A stretch of DNA of 64,000 nt from Merluccius polli (taxonomy: Eukaryota > Chordata > Actinopteri > Gadiformes > Merlucciidae). Each line of letters begins with the position of its first letter. Position 1 is the first letter of the stretch. The notes below the pieces were generated by a model. That model was not told where the DNA came from. It did not search any database and saw only the letters and a program-made list of their open reading frames with translations. The position numbers were made by a program, and so were the translations under genes. Where the stretch lies: NCBI GenBank assembly GCA_030340625.1, contig JAOPHQ010002844.1, positions 1 to 64,000 on the forward strand, written 5' to 3'. Below, one piece after another: positions 1 through 63,990 of the stretch.

Positions 1-780
1 TTCCTTTTACTATTTTTGTAATGCTTTTGTTTCTGTATATTTTTATATTGTATGTGTATATACAAATGTACACACACAATAAATATTTGACAAACATAAT
101 ACACATTTAAAATGCTTTAGTGAACTCTGGCCAAAGCTTGTGAGCACAAGAAAACATGTACATGTGCTTTTGCGCATACATGCACATACAGACAACACAT
201 AAACACCCACATACAAACAAACATGCACACAGAGGCAGGGAACGATATGGGCTGAAACATTCAGTACAGGACCGAGATATCTCCACCACGCATTGTCACG
301 CTTGAGTAACAATCTCCGCCGAAAAGTTATAAGTCCTCTCCCACACAGAGCTGCCGCAGAGAATATATTGGATAGCAGTTTGTTTGCTTGTTTTAAAGAG
401 CTCTGCAATATGTAAAACTATGTCAACAACACAAAAAAACGTGTTGGCAAGCAAAACCGACGCACACAAATGAGCAGACACACATACCAGCTCCTCTCCT
501 CTCCCATAGTAAACAATGCTCCTTGCACAAATAAGAACATAGATATAGTCACAGTGTGAACCTATTCTCCAGACATGTAAAGACCCACTTCCTGTGAGCT
601 ACAAACGTCTCTCTTCTCTAACCAAGAATCCATCATTTATTAATACCAATCCTTTGCTTGCTTAAGTTTTTGTCCAACCTAGCATCAACTTGAATTTTGC
701 AAGTTGTAAATTAAAATAATATTATATTAATGATGGTAATAACAATAATTAATATGCACACTGATACGCACAGATGCACA

Positions 781-784
<4 letters not shown>
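1..784. other. Flanking DNA without recognised gene
   Basis: AT-rich sequence with scattered CA-rich stretches. Open frames here are short and show no recognisable domain. It lies more than 12 kb downstream of lig1. Confidence 0.5.

Positions 785-867
<83 letters not shown>
785..867. repeat. (CA)n microsatellite, 83 bp
   Basis: An uninterrupted CA dinucleotide run preceded by a few imperfect units. Confidence 0.98.
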
Positions 868-871
<4 letters not shown>

Positions 872-2489
872 CACTCCCTAATGAACAAGGCCTCTGTATA
901 TATTTGTTTTTTTGCCGGGAATATTAACATCAGACTCCAGAAGCCAAGGGGCATTTTCCGATCATTAATATTGATTAATTTGGGGTTTAATCATGTTTGC
1001 CCAGTATGCTTGAACAATATCTAATGATCAATCAATTTAAAGATCAATATTTAATGACCATTTCTAATTCATTTTTGTGGCTCAAAAATCAATATTTATA
1101 CTTTTCCCCTGAAAAGGCAGCAAGTACCTCACACAACCCTGAGACACACACACACACTCACTTTCTTTGAGGGCCTTTTTGCGATAATTGTCTAGAAGCA
1201 AAGGATTGGTGTTCTATTTCAATTACATTGAGAGAAGCCTAGCATGCCTAACAGCGACCGCAATGGTCGCACATGACTGTGTAGTCAAACGTCGCCAATG
1301 CCAAATCCTACTCCATCGACTCTCATAATATTACACAATGGTTCACAACGTTTTGGTTTTAGTTTTTTTTCTTTTTTTTAACCGTGGGTGTCCTTGAGCG
1401 AGCAGAGCAGCCAGTCTGCCAAAGAAGAAGAAGAAAAAGAAGGAGGAGAAAAAAAAATGTGTCAATGAAATCAGGCTTGACATTTTTAATTAAAATTCTG
1501 ACAAAACCGAAAATATCTGACAGGGGGAAAAGGAAGAGAAACCTTTCTGCTGGAAAAGCATAAGTGGTGCCAATTCTCTGTTGTAGAGAAAGTCACGACA
1601 TTGGCGAATTTGGAGAGACAGAGCGTGTGTGTGTGTGTGTGCGTGTGTTTGTGTACATGCATGTGTGTGTGTGGTTGTCCATGTGCCAGGTGGTGAGAGT
1701 GAGTTCCTTCAGGACGCCGACCCGCCTGCTAATGTTTCAGGTTCTTACGTCCTGCTTTTTCTCATTTATATATACAGAACAAAAGAAGCAATGCAACCAA
1801 TAAAATAGATGCTTTTGTATTTATTATCTGTTGCTGTGCACACCACGCTGAAGGTGAAGGAGAAGGTGATATACAGTGGTGGTAATCCACCCACTGTCAT
1901 CTCAAATAAAAACACAATCAAAGCGTTTTCTCCTCAAATGCACATCCTTCAGCCCTGCAGGTGGGAGGGAAAGGGCCGGCGGTAGAGCCACAAGAGAATA
2001 ACGATGTCGGTGAGATTCCCCGCAACCTCTCCTGGTAACTATTGTCAAAGTTTCTTTGAGCAAAACACTCCCTGACCCCTGACCTCCTATATTCTTTCCA
2101 CAGACAACTTTTGAAGCAGCAGCGGCCCTCTCCAAGACGGTGAACGAGGGGCACTGTGTGAAGCGAGCGGTCATGTGACTGACCACAACTACGCACAATG
2201 TCATTCACATGTCCGTGGCATGTTCCAGGAGAAGAAACCAACAACAACCGACACCAGGATTCATTTCAGGATAAAGCAGACATTTGTGGTGAATAGCACC
2301 CTATGCAGGGTGTAGGAGAGATGCATGACGGTTTTTGTTTGTTTAAAATAAATAAATAAATAATAAATGAATGAATAAATGTGAATGAAGCGTATTCCAT
2401 GTTACTCCTAAATGAGTCAGCATTTGGTGGAAACATCAAGTCAGCAAGTCAGAACTGAGAATAAACTCAAGCACATAAGTAGTGTTACA
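868..2489. other. Flanking DNA without recognised gene
   Basis: Contains an AT-rich stretch with several ATCAATAT/ATTAATGA motifs (about 960-1100), a GT-rich stretch near 1626-1672 and short AATA runs near 2348. Nothing protein-like is supported. Confidence 0.45.
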
Positions 2490-2512
2490 CCCCCCCCCCC
2501 CCCCCCCCCCCC
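2490..2512. repeat. Poly-C tract, 23 bp
   Basis: An uninterrupted run of C. It is one of many long G or C runs in this window. Confidence 0.97.
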
Positions 2513-2699
2513 GATACCCAAGGTGGTATTAGAAAAGGTTCACAAAAAGGATCACACTTGTACTTTTTTACTTTCATACTTAATGGTGTTATTAATGGCC
2601 CCAAAAAACAAATTGAAACTACTCTTGCACCTTGACGTACTGCCATACCAAAAAAGATCATCACTTTACAGTATGGTCAGGCATCCTTTGCACTAGCTA

Positions 2700-2978
2700 A
2701 ATGGGACGTCAAAACTGTACTGTACCGTTCTGCACTATATATTATCCGTTGTATATTTAGCTTTTATTTAAACACTTACGCATTTCATTTTGTAATACTT
2801 TGTAATATTTGTATTATTACTCTTTTTTTATACTATTATATATTTGTAACCTAACTTGTTTATCTTACGTACCTGAATCGTTGAGGAGAGCTTGAAACAC
2901 AAAAATGTCATTGCCAGCAATGACTGATACTGCCTGTTTTGTGATGCATTTGATAAATAAAGAACTTGAACTTGAGCT
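2700..2978 (+). mobile_element. Probable retroelement 3' end
   Basis: AT-rich non-coding sequence that ends in a TGATAAATAAAG stretch followed by short ACTTGA-like repeats, the pattern of fish non-LTR retroelement 3' tails. No coding part remains, so the family is not assigned. Confidence 0.4.
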
Positions 2979-3220
2979 CTTTTCATTTACCTATTCCCAG
3001 GAAGGCGACGGTTGCCAAGGCCAGGAAAGTCAACATGGTGGCCAACCTCTATGGAGCTCCCAGACGTGCGGCGGTGTGGACGAGGTCCGCGATGAAGGAG
3101 GAAAGCGCGCGAGAGAGAGAGCGTCAAGAGGAGCTAAGAAAGAACGGGAAGGGCATCAAAACCGGGACAACAGAAACAGAAAATCCACTGTGTCCCGGTT
3201 TATACCCAACCACACCCCTC

Positions 3221-6200
3221 TAGCACAGGCCTGGCCCGGCCCATCCAACCCCCATCCGCTCCATCACCACCACACAGCACCCCCCACACACACCAGCTCC
3301 ATCACCAACACACACCACCACTCTCACCCCTCCCACTCATCTCAGTTTCTCGCCTCTTTTGACAACAAATGGCGGTGTTTCTTTTGAAGGGCAAGATGTT
3401 CAAATAAATAAATCAATAAATAAATAAATCCAACCAAATGCCGGAGAGAGGCAACAAACATTGCGGCGCCTACGTTGTGAATTAATTTAGCAAAACAAAA
3501 GGAGCGACTTGGGGCGAATTAGCGGCGAATCCATGCGCTCTTACGGCCATGATTAAAACAATAAGATAGATTACGAGCCACATGTGGCGAGAGAACCGCA
3601 GAGAAAACGCTGATGGATAAAAACAAATGGTTGCCGTGGTATCTAGACATGAGTGAAGAGTGTACGCATGTACACATGGGGGGGGACTGTACTGTTCATG
3701 ATTGCTTGTGTGTAAATATGACATGAACAATGAGGTGGTTAAGTGACTCCTTCAGTACAGTACAGTGTAAAGTATAGGGAGGGGATGGAGGATGGGGAGG
3801 CGGGGTTTGCGATGGGTCCTTGTATTGAGGTCACCGATAGCAACAGCAGCTATCCCTACCATAAAAGACAATAAAGGTCATGTCCTCAGTATTTCCTTAT
3901 TGTGTCCCTTTTCATTTCCTAAACTTGGGCCCATCATAACCCCTTGGGTTATGGGTCTCTGAACCTCCAGCATTGTTTTAGCTCCTGGTTATCTCCAACC
4001 CCCCCCCCCCCCGCCCAGGGTCTCCAGTGCCATGCCAGTTGAAGTGAACAATGGCTCCAGTCTATGGCCGCCTTGCGCCCTTTCCCCCTCTCTGTCTCTG
4101 CCTCTAATCATCCTCCTCTCCAGATTCCTGCTGCTTGCTGACGTGGGGCACTTGGAGACAATGGGGAGCAAGCGGGACGGGACGGGACGGGGGGGCAATG
4201 CAAGATGTGTGTGTGCATGGGGCCCTGTCAATGAGGCCTCTCTTTTGTTTTTTTCTTCCTCTTGCCCTGGCCTAGCCCTGGCCTAACCCTACCTCTCTCT
4301 CTTTCCCTCTCTCTCTCTGCCTCTGCGGACAAAGATGTGCATTCTCTCCGGCTGCTCCCACACTTGTGGCGTTTTCCAGTAAGTCCGTCAGACAGACAGA
4401 GAGTGAGTGGGCCAGTGTCTGTGGTATATATATAGAGACATGGGTTGATGGGAGGACAAGCGACACATGCCGCCCTGTGAGCTCCACAGACACATCAGCA
4501 GCAGTGGCGGCTAGAGATGCGATGGGGCCCACACGCATGCAGAGAAAGAGATCCCAATTAAACACACAGAGAAAGAAGGAAGATGAAAGGGACGGGGGGG
4601 GGCCTAAAGGCCTAATTTCTCGACGGCTCGTTCTATCATTTTGTCATGTTTCATAAATGTTTGAATAAATATGCGTCTATAAATATGCATTGCGCTGCGG
4701 TGCTGCTGGGGGTAATGGTGACTATGGGAGTACATTGATAAGTCTGTGTTAAGACTTCCCCTCCCCTCTGGCTACAGGAAACACTCTTTTACTCCCATCA
4801 TGATGTGGGACTTCATGTCTGCCGTGACGTAACATTGGCCTTTTTTGCCTTCACCTCTAAACCTAAACTCTTGCTTGCTCACGTGTATCTTTTCGTGCTT
4901 TTTTCATCACTCCTATTTCTGTCCAAGGTTTCTTATGTTTTAGGCTTTTTTGCATCTGCTAAAAAGGATGTGTCGATTTTCTTATACTCTCACAGTCTTC
5001 ACTGTGCCTTGCTTGTGCCCAGTCTCCTGAGAGAGGAGGTACAGTACGTCAAGGCTGCCCATCATTCTCCGCCTCTTTCTCAGCTGAAAGTGGGATTTTT
5101 CTTCCTTTGGCCTAAATTTCTTGTGTCGAAATCTTGGATCTCCTTGTTATTTCCTGCAAACGGGGGCAGACCCTCCCAAGACGATGGCGGCAGCAGCACA
5201 TTTAGTTATAGACTAAACTTGTGCTGGTGACGCAGCAGCCCCAACGCCACGTCCTCGCTCCAGACAAATCGCGCAGCGCTCATTTACCACGATGCCTGCG
5301 AATTCCCCCTCGCTGACGGCTCAGCTGAACAAAAAGGGGACCATCTGCCAACTTGTTGGCAACGTCACCTGTCTAAGCTTTGGCTTGAACCGCCTAAAAC
5401 GCGACATCCGTAACGATTACGGCAGAATCTCTTGCACCCCCCCCCCCCCCCCCCATCTATCCGGGGGAACAGGGGGGTTCTTTATGAGGCTGGCAGGTGC
5501 AGAGCGTGGCACACACCCAGACTCGTCAGCAGGGCCGCGAGTGTGTCTGCAGCAGGCAAGCTAATCTCTGGCAGACATGGGCTGTATCAGATCGAGAGAG
5601 AGAGAGAGAGACTGGCTGGCATTGATATAGTGCACTAATGAAGGAGGGCAGCATTGCCTCCTACTAAATTATACAGCCATGGAGGTAGCAGTAGAGTGGG
5701 AAAGTGCCGTTTGGGTGCGGTGGAGCTGAGGGTGGGGGCGGAGGGACAGAGTTTGAGATGTAAAGTCATTTTTGGAGGACGACGGGAGGGAGGTTTAGCA
5801 AAATGGCAAACATCCTGGAGCAGCACATGAGGGATATTTGATAGGACAGGAGCAGAGTTATGAGTTATTAATACGACACGATACACAGAATTACCTCAGG
5901 GTTCAGGCACGGTTTGCGCGACCCTCTCTCGCTACAGACCTCGTCCACTCTTCCCTCACAGGGTTAAGATTTCCGCCTTGCTCCAGTTTTTGCTGGGGCC
6001 ATTAGACACCTTGTAGAATTTGCGGAGCACCTTTCCCTGTGATACTGTCATTTTGTTTGACATTAATTTATTCTGTCTCTCTCTCTCTCTCCATGCAAGC
6101 AAAATAAAATGCATCTCTCAATGGGCCGGGGATAATCGTTGTCTGGGAAGGAAGCCCAAGCATTGCATTTTTTTTCAGAGGGATCTCGTCAATTCTAGCC

Positions 6201-6317
6201 ATGTCTAATTTGTCGGCGATGTTTAGTGCATTTGTCACAGTGGTGAGCGCAGGGCCTGATCACATGGACCGCTGGCGGAGGAAACCATGGGGGCGATGCT
6301 TTGCGTTCCTCAGAGCG

Positions 6318-6354
<37 letters not shown>

Positions 6355-7023
6355 TGAAGAGTTAAGTGGAGAAAGAGGCAGAGAGAGAGAGGAGATAACA
6401 CATAATAGAAGCTGGTTCACATTCGGGTCATAACTCTAATGACTGCAGTAATGAGCCAATAGACTGCACTGCACTCTTCGCCTCCCAAAAGCATAAGCCT
6501 CTAAGTGCGGGCCAGTGTGTGCATTTGTGGTAGCGTATGTCATTCACCAAACTGTGCCATAAAATAATGTAAAAGACAGCTATAAAAGTATCAACAGTGA
6601 CTGAACCAAACTTTCCACAAGGATTGCAAAAATCAATGATTGTTTATCATAAAATTTAACAATAGAAAACGACACGGTTCAACTTCTAACAATGAATATT
6701 ATTTCTGTTTTTCCATTGGTTAAAAACCTAGCATTTGTGTTGAGTCATCTGGAGTCTGCAATTCAAATGGTCATATGGCATCTTTTGACACTTATTATTG
6801 CAATAGCAATCATCTGTGGATGGTTTTATCCAGGTGACAGGTATCTACTGCTGGAGAGGCTATCTAGTAGTCATTGGTGACAGCAACACCTGACACTATA
6901 TTTGGAGGCCCTATACACATACAAGCGTCTTCAGAAGAGAGACCCTGTGAAATATGAATCAACATAGAGACTCTTAACACAGCTACAGTATTTACACACT
7001 AGCTGGAGGCACAAGCCCTCATC
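3221..7023. other. Flanking DNA, simple repeats only
   Basis: Holds AATA runs (3399-3430), C runs (about 4001-4010 and 5437-5454), and CT or GA runs (6072-6092, 6314-6342). Open frames are short and composition-driven. No gene, tRNA or clear transposon was recognised. Confidence 0.45.
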
Positions 7024-7049
7024 GGGGGGGGGGGGGGGGGGGGGGGGGG
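7024..7049. repeat. Poly-G tract, 26 bp
   Basis: An uninterrupted run of 26 G, the longest homopolymer noted in the window. Confidence 0.97.
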
Positions 7050-7354
7050 CGTTTATCTCTTTTCATGGAGCTGATGGCGAGCGGTGGCGTGAGTCATGGC
7101 GATGCACACAGTGCGGCGTTGTGTCTCCCGTTGCAGAAGGACCGAAAAACGGCTTTGTTTGGAGTGGCGACTGGAGGGGCGAGGAAACCATATAAAGGGA
7201 GCCTAAAAGTGGCAAGGTCTTGACATCATCACATCCAAAAGGTTAGTGGCCAACATGATGCGAAAAAAAACAATTGATATTCTGTGGGTTCTGCCAGCGA
7301 GACAATGCCAGAGCCTGTCTGTGCTCTCCCTCATTCTCCACCTCTCTCTCCCCT

Positions 7355-7360
<6 letters not shown>

Positions 7361-7437
<77 letters not shown>

Positions 7438-7473
7438 CCTCCCTCCCTCCCTCCCTCCCTCCCTCCCTCCCTC
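7361..7473. repeat. Compound (CT)n-(CCCT)n repeat
   Basis: About 72 bp of CT units followed by about 41 bp of CCCT units. The frames on either strand that read serine/leucine or arginine/glutamate repeats are produced by this repeat and are not genes. Confidence 0.97.
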
Positions 7474-8201
7474 GTGCCTCTGCATGGCAGAGATGTCACA
7501 GAGAGCACCAAACAAATGGATGGGGAGAAACTGAGAGAGAGAAAGGAGGGAGAGAGAGCGATAGAGAAAGAGAGAGAGAGAGATGAGAGAGGAGGAGAAC
7601 AAAAACATTGTTCTCGTGGTGGAGAAAAGAGGGTATTGTGAAGAAGACAGATCGCTCATTTGGGAGGTCAGAGCAGAGAGAGGAGATGGTGAGGGTGAGA
7701 CAGAGAGAGAGGATGGCAGGAGGTGAACTTTGTCATGGAAGCCTTGCTTGTTGGTTTATATAAAAAATCTCCCTTTTTTTGGCTTGGTTTTGTCCAGCCA
7801 TTGGACTTCATCAATATCCTCCCCCTTCCTGGAAGTGACAGGAAATGGGGACGGTGCCATGTTTGTTTGTGACAACCTCAGTCCGAATGGCAGCTGGGAT
7901 CCTGATTTAATGTGGCAGTTGCTGTTGTTATTGTTTTTTCTTCTGGGCCTTCTGCATGTGGAGCAGGTATATGACTGGGTTGCTACAGTTCAAGCCCCTC
8001 TATAGGCCTGTGGTGGGGCAGCCTGGTCTTGCTGCACACGGGCAGAAGGGGAGGCCAGGTGGGTGGGTAGGTGGGGTGGGGTGGGGTGGGGTTGGTAAGC
8101 AGTGCCTGGAGCCAGACCAAGGCCAGCACGCACCTTCATGCCCCCCGGCCACCTGCTGTGAGCCAGCTCCCCTCCGCTCCCTCACTTGGTAAACACCAGG
8201 C

Positions 8202-8360
8202 ACACACATGCATACAACACACCCACACACACACTAATGCAATCACACACACACACACACACACACACTCAGACAGGCAGACACACACACACACATTCAA
8301 ACATACACACTCAGACAGGCAGACACACACACACACACACTCAAACATACACACAGAGAC
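8202..8360. repeat. Imperfect CA-rich repeat
   Basis: CA runs broken by a short CTCAGACAGGCAGA motif that occurs twice, so the block has itself duplicated. Confidence 0.9.
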
Positions 8361-8582
8361 ATACACAGACAATACTACGTGCTGCATACACCTAGACATC
8401 AATCTTCCACCCACACATTCGCAATCTTAACACGGCGTAAAGAAACGCACACACACACGAACAAACAGACAACAGCCCGAGGTGCAGGCAGTCCTTAACA
8501 CATCACACACACAATCCCACAAAGACATCAGGGGCCACAGGCTTTCACACTACCTACGTACGCACATACAGAAGCACTGGCT

Positions 8583-8585
<3 letters not shown>

Positions 8586-8636
<51 letters not shown>
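8586..8636. repeat. (CA)n microsatellite
   Basis: About 50 bp of CA with one interruption. Confidence 0.96.
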
Positions 8637-9782
8637 GCAGGCTGGGAGATAAAGTAGGCTGAGACAATGCGGCAGCCGCAGCCGACAAGCCTCGCCGTAA
8701 TTTGCTTCACAACACAACAGCCCCCCCTGAATCATATCACGCTGTGGTAGGGTGCACGGTATGGTGCCCAAACTTAATGATACATTTACATTTCCAATAT
8801 CTTGTGCAATGCTGCCAGCCTAGATTCCCATTAAGAGTCTGTGTAAATGAAGAAGGCCCGTGTAAATGACAACTTGATATTTTAATTTCTGAATCCTAGC
8901 AAAAAAACAATGACTCTCCCCACGTTTATTTTAGTGGGTGCTTTTTCTCTCTTCTTTTGTTTTGATCAAAATGGACGAAATGCACTGATAATATTCAACT
9001 GAATAAATAAATAACTGAACGAGCATTACAGGATCGGCCCCAAATAAAAGCCACATTGTCAAGGGGATGAAAAAAAGAAAAAGAAGAATGGATTTTATTC
9101 AACAGCCAACAAGAGCCAGGCAACAGCCAACAAGAGCCAGCCAACAAGTGAGAGAATTGGGGGGGGGGGGGGGTGCGTATTCACAATCTTCAAAGACAAA
9201 ATTGAGCACAGCAATACAATAAATTAGATTCAACAACAAATTAGCCGGTTCGAATGGATGGACGGAAGGACGGGGACACACAGACCTGAACAACAGGCAG
9301 ATGGAAAGGCCAGGCAAAACCAAAGTTGAAATTTCCATAGTTCCTCTGTCACAATGTTGTCCTTCTCTAACTAGCAAGCCCTGGCGCACAGCCCACCCGC
9401 ACACAAACACACACACACACTAAGCGGCAGGCCACAGCTTGGGAAATAGCCTCCCAGGGTACAGCAATAACTCCATAATATGTCAGACTAACAAGCTCTT
9501 CGCGCTCTCAAGTATGAAAGGAAATAACAAATGTCCCACACGCAGAGAACCATGTCCACACACACAGGCCAGACGAATGTTAGGCCCAGTGGTGAGTGCT
9601 TCATACAAAAAATGAGCTCAGCGCCCAATCGCAACGCAAGCTCATTCAGATGGGATTCCTCATCCATGGTAGGATTGTATATGCCCTACTCCACATTGTG
9701 TATTATACATATTGTTTATTTCACAACATCATCTTAAGGACATCATTCCATAAAGTTTGCGTTGAGTTGTTTGTAAGAAAGG

Positions 9783-9930
9783 GATAGTCTAGTAGTGGTT
9801 AGTGTGTTTGACTTCCAGCGGTAACGTTCTGGGTCCCAAATCCGCACACAGTCCTCCTGAGGGCATCCTGGACCAAGATGCTGGACCTTATACTTGAAAA
9901 TAAATACACACTCGAAAAACACTCGATATT
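9783..9930 (+). mobile_element. Possible tRNA-derived SINE
   Basis: A stretch with TAGTGGTTAGTGTG resembling a polymerase III A box and GTTCTGGGTCCCAAATCC resembling a B box (consensus GGTTCGAATCC), spaced as in a tRNA head and followed by an unrelated body. The B box is degraded, so it is unlikely to be active. A decayed tRNA pseudogene is the alternative. Confidence 0.5.
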
Positions 9931-10145
9931 CGCTGCCTCTGGAAACTCCTAAAAAACGTTTAAACTAACCGTCAATTTAAAATGAAGACCGATTCAGCAA
10001 CTGCATGGCTTATTTCTTGCCTAACATGTTTTCAGAAACACATTTTAGTGTACTATTTAGCTGTTCAATGTGTTTGGGAGGCAGCCGCCATGTTGGTCCG
10101 GTTTGAAATCCGACAGCATACAGCCCACAACTGAAAGAGTTTGTC

Positions 10146-11221
10146 CAAGGGCGTAACCACGCATTCTTTGGCAGGGGTTGTGTGCCCCCCAATACTGGGA
10201 AATACCAATCTGTCCCCCCAATATACAGTAGAAAATATGTAAAATACGTCCTCCTTTTATAAACCCTGTCAACGGACCCAACTTCTTGATTTCCTATTTA
10301 TTTTCAATGTATTTCCGTTTGTTAAGGAAAACATAAGTGTGCGAGTCTCCCCCAATTGTACACTTAGTTGCGCCCATGTTTACAACGTACTTGCAGCACT
10401 GGCGGCAAGTATGTTCTCCTAACGGTCTAATCCACCTCACATCGTTCTGCTGTGATGGTAATCTGACGGTTTTGGAGGTGACCAAATGGAGGAAGAAAGG
10501 TTACTTAAAAGGCGGAGAAAGCAGGACCGGCAGCCGGACATACAAGGTTTTTTTCAGACAGTAAGTAACTAGATGCCTAAATAGGAAACGTTAGCTTAGT
10601 AGATAGATAAGGCTCTGGGACTTCTCGTTTACCATTCCCAACGTTACCATTTTGCCAGCGATTACAACATAAGAGCTCATAAGCAAAAGGGCCACCTTTA
10701 CGTTACAAAAAAATGGAGTCTCTCTCTCTCTCAAAATATGACCATTTGATTTGTCAGTTGTGCATATTGTGTTTTTGTTTTGTTTGATGAACTTTATTGT
10801 ATTGTGGATGCAATGCACTTTAATACAATTTTGGACCCGGCTCTGCACTCCCTTGACTGTTTATTCTTTTTTTAAGTGCCCTGAACTCATGTCCACCTTA
10901 CATTACTTTTGTAGCAGTAAGATTACATTAATTTTAGGGTGAGTTGGCCCTATATCCTCATGCTAAAATTGACTGTAAATCCACATTTTAAAGCGGATAT
11001 TTAAAAAGAAATCTTCCCGGGGGGCATGCTCCCGGACCTCCCTAGGGGGTTCGCATCTTTGTCACCCTTTTCAGCCATGATGAGTTTGCACCCCTGGTAG
11101 TCCTCACATTTTCATATATAAATAACATAGAAGTGTGGGAGATACACTTAAAAAAATTAAAATCTGGGGGAGGTCTCTCATTTGGACTCCCCCCAATGAC
11201 TATAACATGGTTACGGCCTTG
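10146..11221. mobile_element. Probable hAT-like transposon with terminal inverted repeats
   Basis: The left end reads CAAGGGCGTAACCA and the reverse complement of the right end reads CAAGGCCGTAACCA, followed on both sides by similar G-rich sequence. The interior has no long transposase frame. I did not find a matching target duplication, so the exact ends are uncertain. Confidence 0.55.
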
Positions 11222-11559
11222 CGTTCATTCCACCAGGTGCAGCCAGAAAGTGTTTGCGTGGGCTATTGCCTGCCCAATGGGGAAACAACAAAAAAACAGC
11301 TTTAGTTTTTATATAGTGTAAGGAGTAGGGCAATGCCAAGTATGGCTCCAGTGCGTCATCAAGCCACCATTAAGCCCTGCCCAAAATTGTTAAAAACGGT
11401 CTCCACAATTCAGTACTACATGGTTCTACAGCCTTTTCACGTTTTCAGCGATGACTTTCTAACATGTGTAATGTGTTTAGAAACAAATTTGCTTCACAGG
11501 GACTTTACGTTATCCCCTGCCTTACAAACCATTTAAAAATCAAAATGATTTTTCTGCAA

Positions 11560-11617
11560 TTTTCACTTTGCAAAGCCATCCAGTGGGCCAGATTGGACCC
11601 CACATTTGACACCCCTG
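11560..11617 (-). mobile_element. hAT terminal fragment
   Basis: Read on the minus strand it starts CAGGGGTGTCAAA, a terminal repeat common in hAT transposons. Only one end was recognised, so this is a fragment. Confidence 0.5.
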
Positions 11618-12443
11618 GTTAACATTGTTTGGTTTGCTTGACAAAGTCCTGTGGGAAGGAACGCTAACCAAACCAAAAGAAAATGCAGCAAAGTATCAAC
11701 TTAAACCCTGTACTGGACCAATTCTACCTGGCAAGACGTCAGATGGCAGCCCATGTCTGAGCTCTGTACTTACACAGGATTCGACCAGGAGGAGATAACT
11801 GCCTATAGTGCAACAGCCTCCCATGCATCCATTAAAACATTCTGCTATTAAATGTATAGGCCTATTCATTGTCCTTGGTGATGGACCAATTTGTTGTACT
11901 GGTGTGCCATGCAGGAATTTAATGATTGGCAGTTCCCACACCCTCCATCACCAAGTTGATAAACTATGATGGCTCAGAGTTGTATTTGAGTAATTTCCAC
12001 CATGAACCACTCTGGCACTCGCTGGCTTTTGAATTTTATTACAAAAAAAATTGAATCAAATTGAAGTCCTATAACTGCATAGGGGAAGAACCATGTTTTC
12101 CCTTCCACAACTGACATTTTCTGTAAAACTTTAGGTTGTCAGCATTTGTTCAGTGACAATTTGTATCGCAAGAAAAACTCCCTTTATTGCATTTATTGCA
12201 GAGCAGCTTGGAAGTTATTGGATGCTGATTAAACTATGGCACATACGCACATTCAATCAACACACACACACACAAAAACATCAAGTAACTTGATCTCACT
12301 CCCTCTCACACACACAAGCACGCGCACACACATACTCTACAAATGACATGAGCACATCGGGAAAAAAAAGACCAATTCCATTTCACTTTTCTTCGCGTAA
12401 TAACAGCCTGTCCTTTGGCTCCCATGATGAATGCCACCCCCCG

Positions 12444-12577
<134 letters not shown>

Positions 12578-12847
12578 GACAGTTAGTGGATTTCCAGCAT
12601 CTAATGCTGGCCACAAGTGCTTGTCTTTTGTCCTGCTGCCTGATCAACTGTCAGTCAACCCATCCCACAGACACACACACCCACACCCTCCCCAGTCATC
12701 CTTTTTTGCTCCGACATTTTAGTTGACATAGCCCTTGGGAGTTTCCTCTGATTGGTCGTGCACATGAGCGTGCACAATGCTGCCTAAGGAAGGGAATTGC
12801 ATCAGCGCATGTGTGTGTGTGTGTCAGTGTATGTGAAATAGAAAGTA

Positions 12848-12866
12848 TTTATTGCCAATATTTATT
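12848..12866 (-). terminator. Two AATAAA polyadenylation signals
   Basis: On the minus strand AATAAA occurs at 12861-12866 and again at 12848-12853, about 200 bases after the lig1 stop codon. A third copy at 12959-12964 lies closer to the stop. Either distal hexamer would suit a short 3' UTR. Confidence 0.6.
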
Positions 12867-12993
12867 TCCAAGAACATACACCGTCAGCGGCTTTGGGATT
12901 ATTCATATAAAATAAATCACACACACAAGGGATTATCGTAATAAAAAAAAAGTTTTTTTTTATTATGATCATTCAGTGGGGAATAAAAAAAAA

Positions 12994-13010
12994 GGGGGGG
13001 GGGGGGGGGG
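12994..13010. repeat. Poly-G tract in lig1 3' UTR
   Basis: Seventeen G on the plus strand, read as C17 in lig1 mRNA just after the stop codon. Confidence 0.95.
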
Positions 13011-13066
13011 AATCACATCTATGTACAATTGCATGGAAACTATTCTACTTTAGGCGATGTGGCTAA

Positions 13067-63990
<50,924 letters not shown>

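Larger units (their letters stand above)
12840..13066 (-). other. lig1: lig1 3' UTR (predicted)
   Basis: From the stop codon to just past the last of three polyadenylation hexamers. On the sense strand it contains a run of 17 C followed by T/A-rich runs (12944-13010). The true cleavage site is not visible; about 12825-12840 is expected from the distal hexamers. Confidence 0.55.

Noticed and set aside
7203..7659. Overlapping long frames on both strands around 7.2-7.66 kb
   Set aside because: They are created by the (CT)n-(CCCT)n repeat, which is open in several frames.
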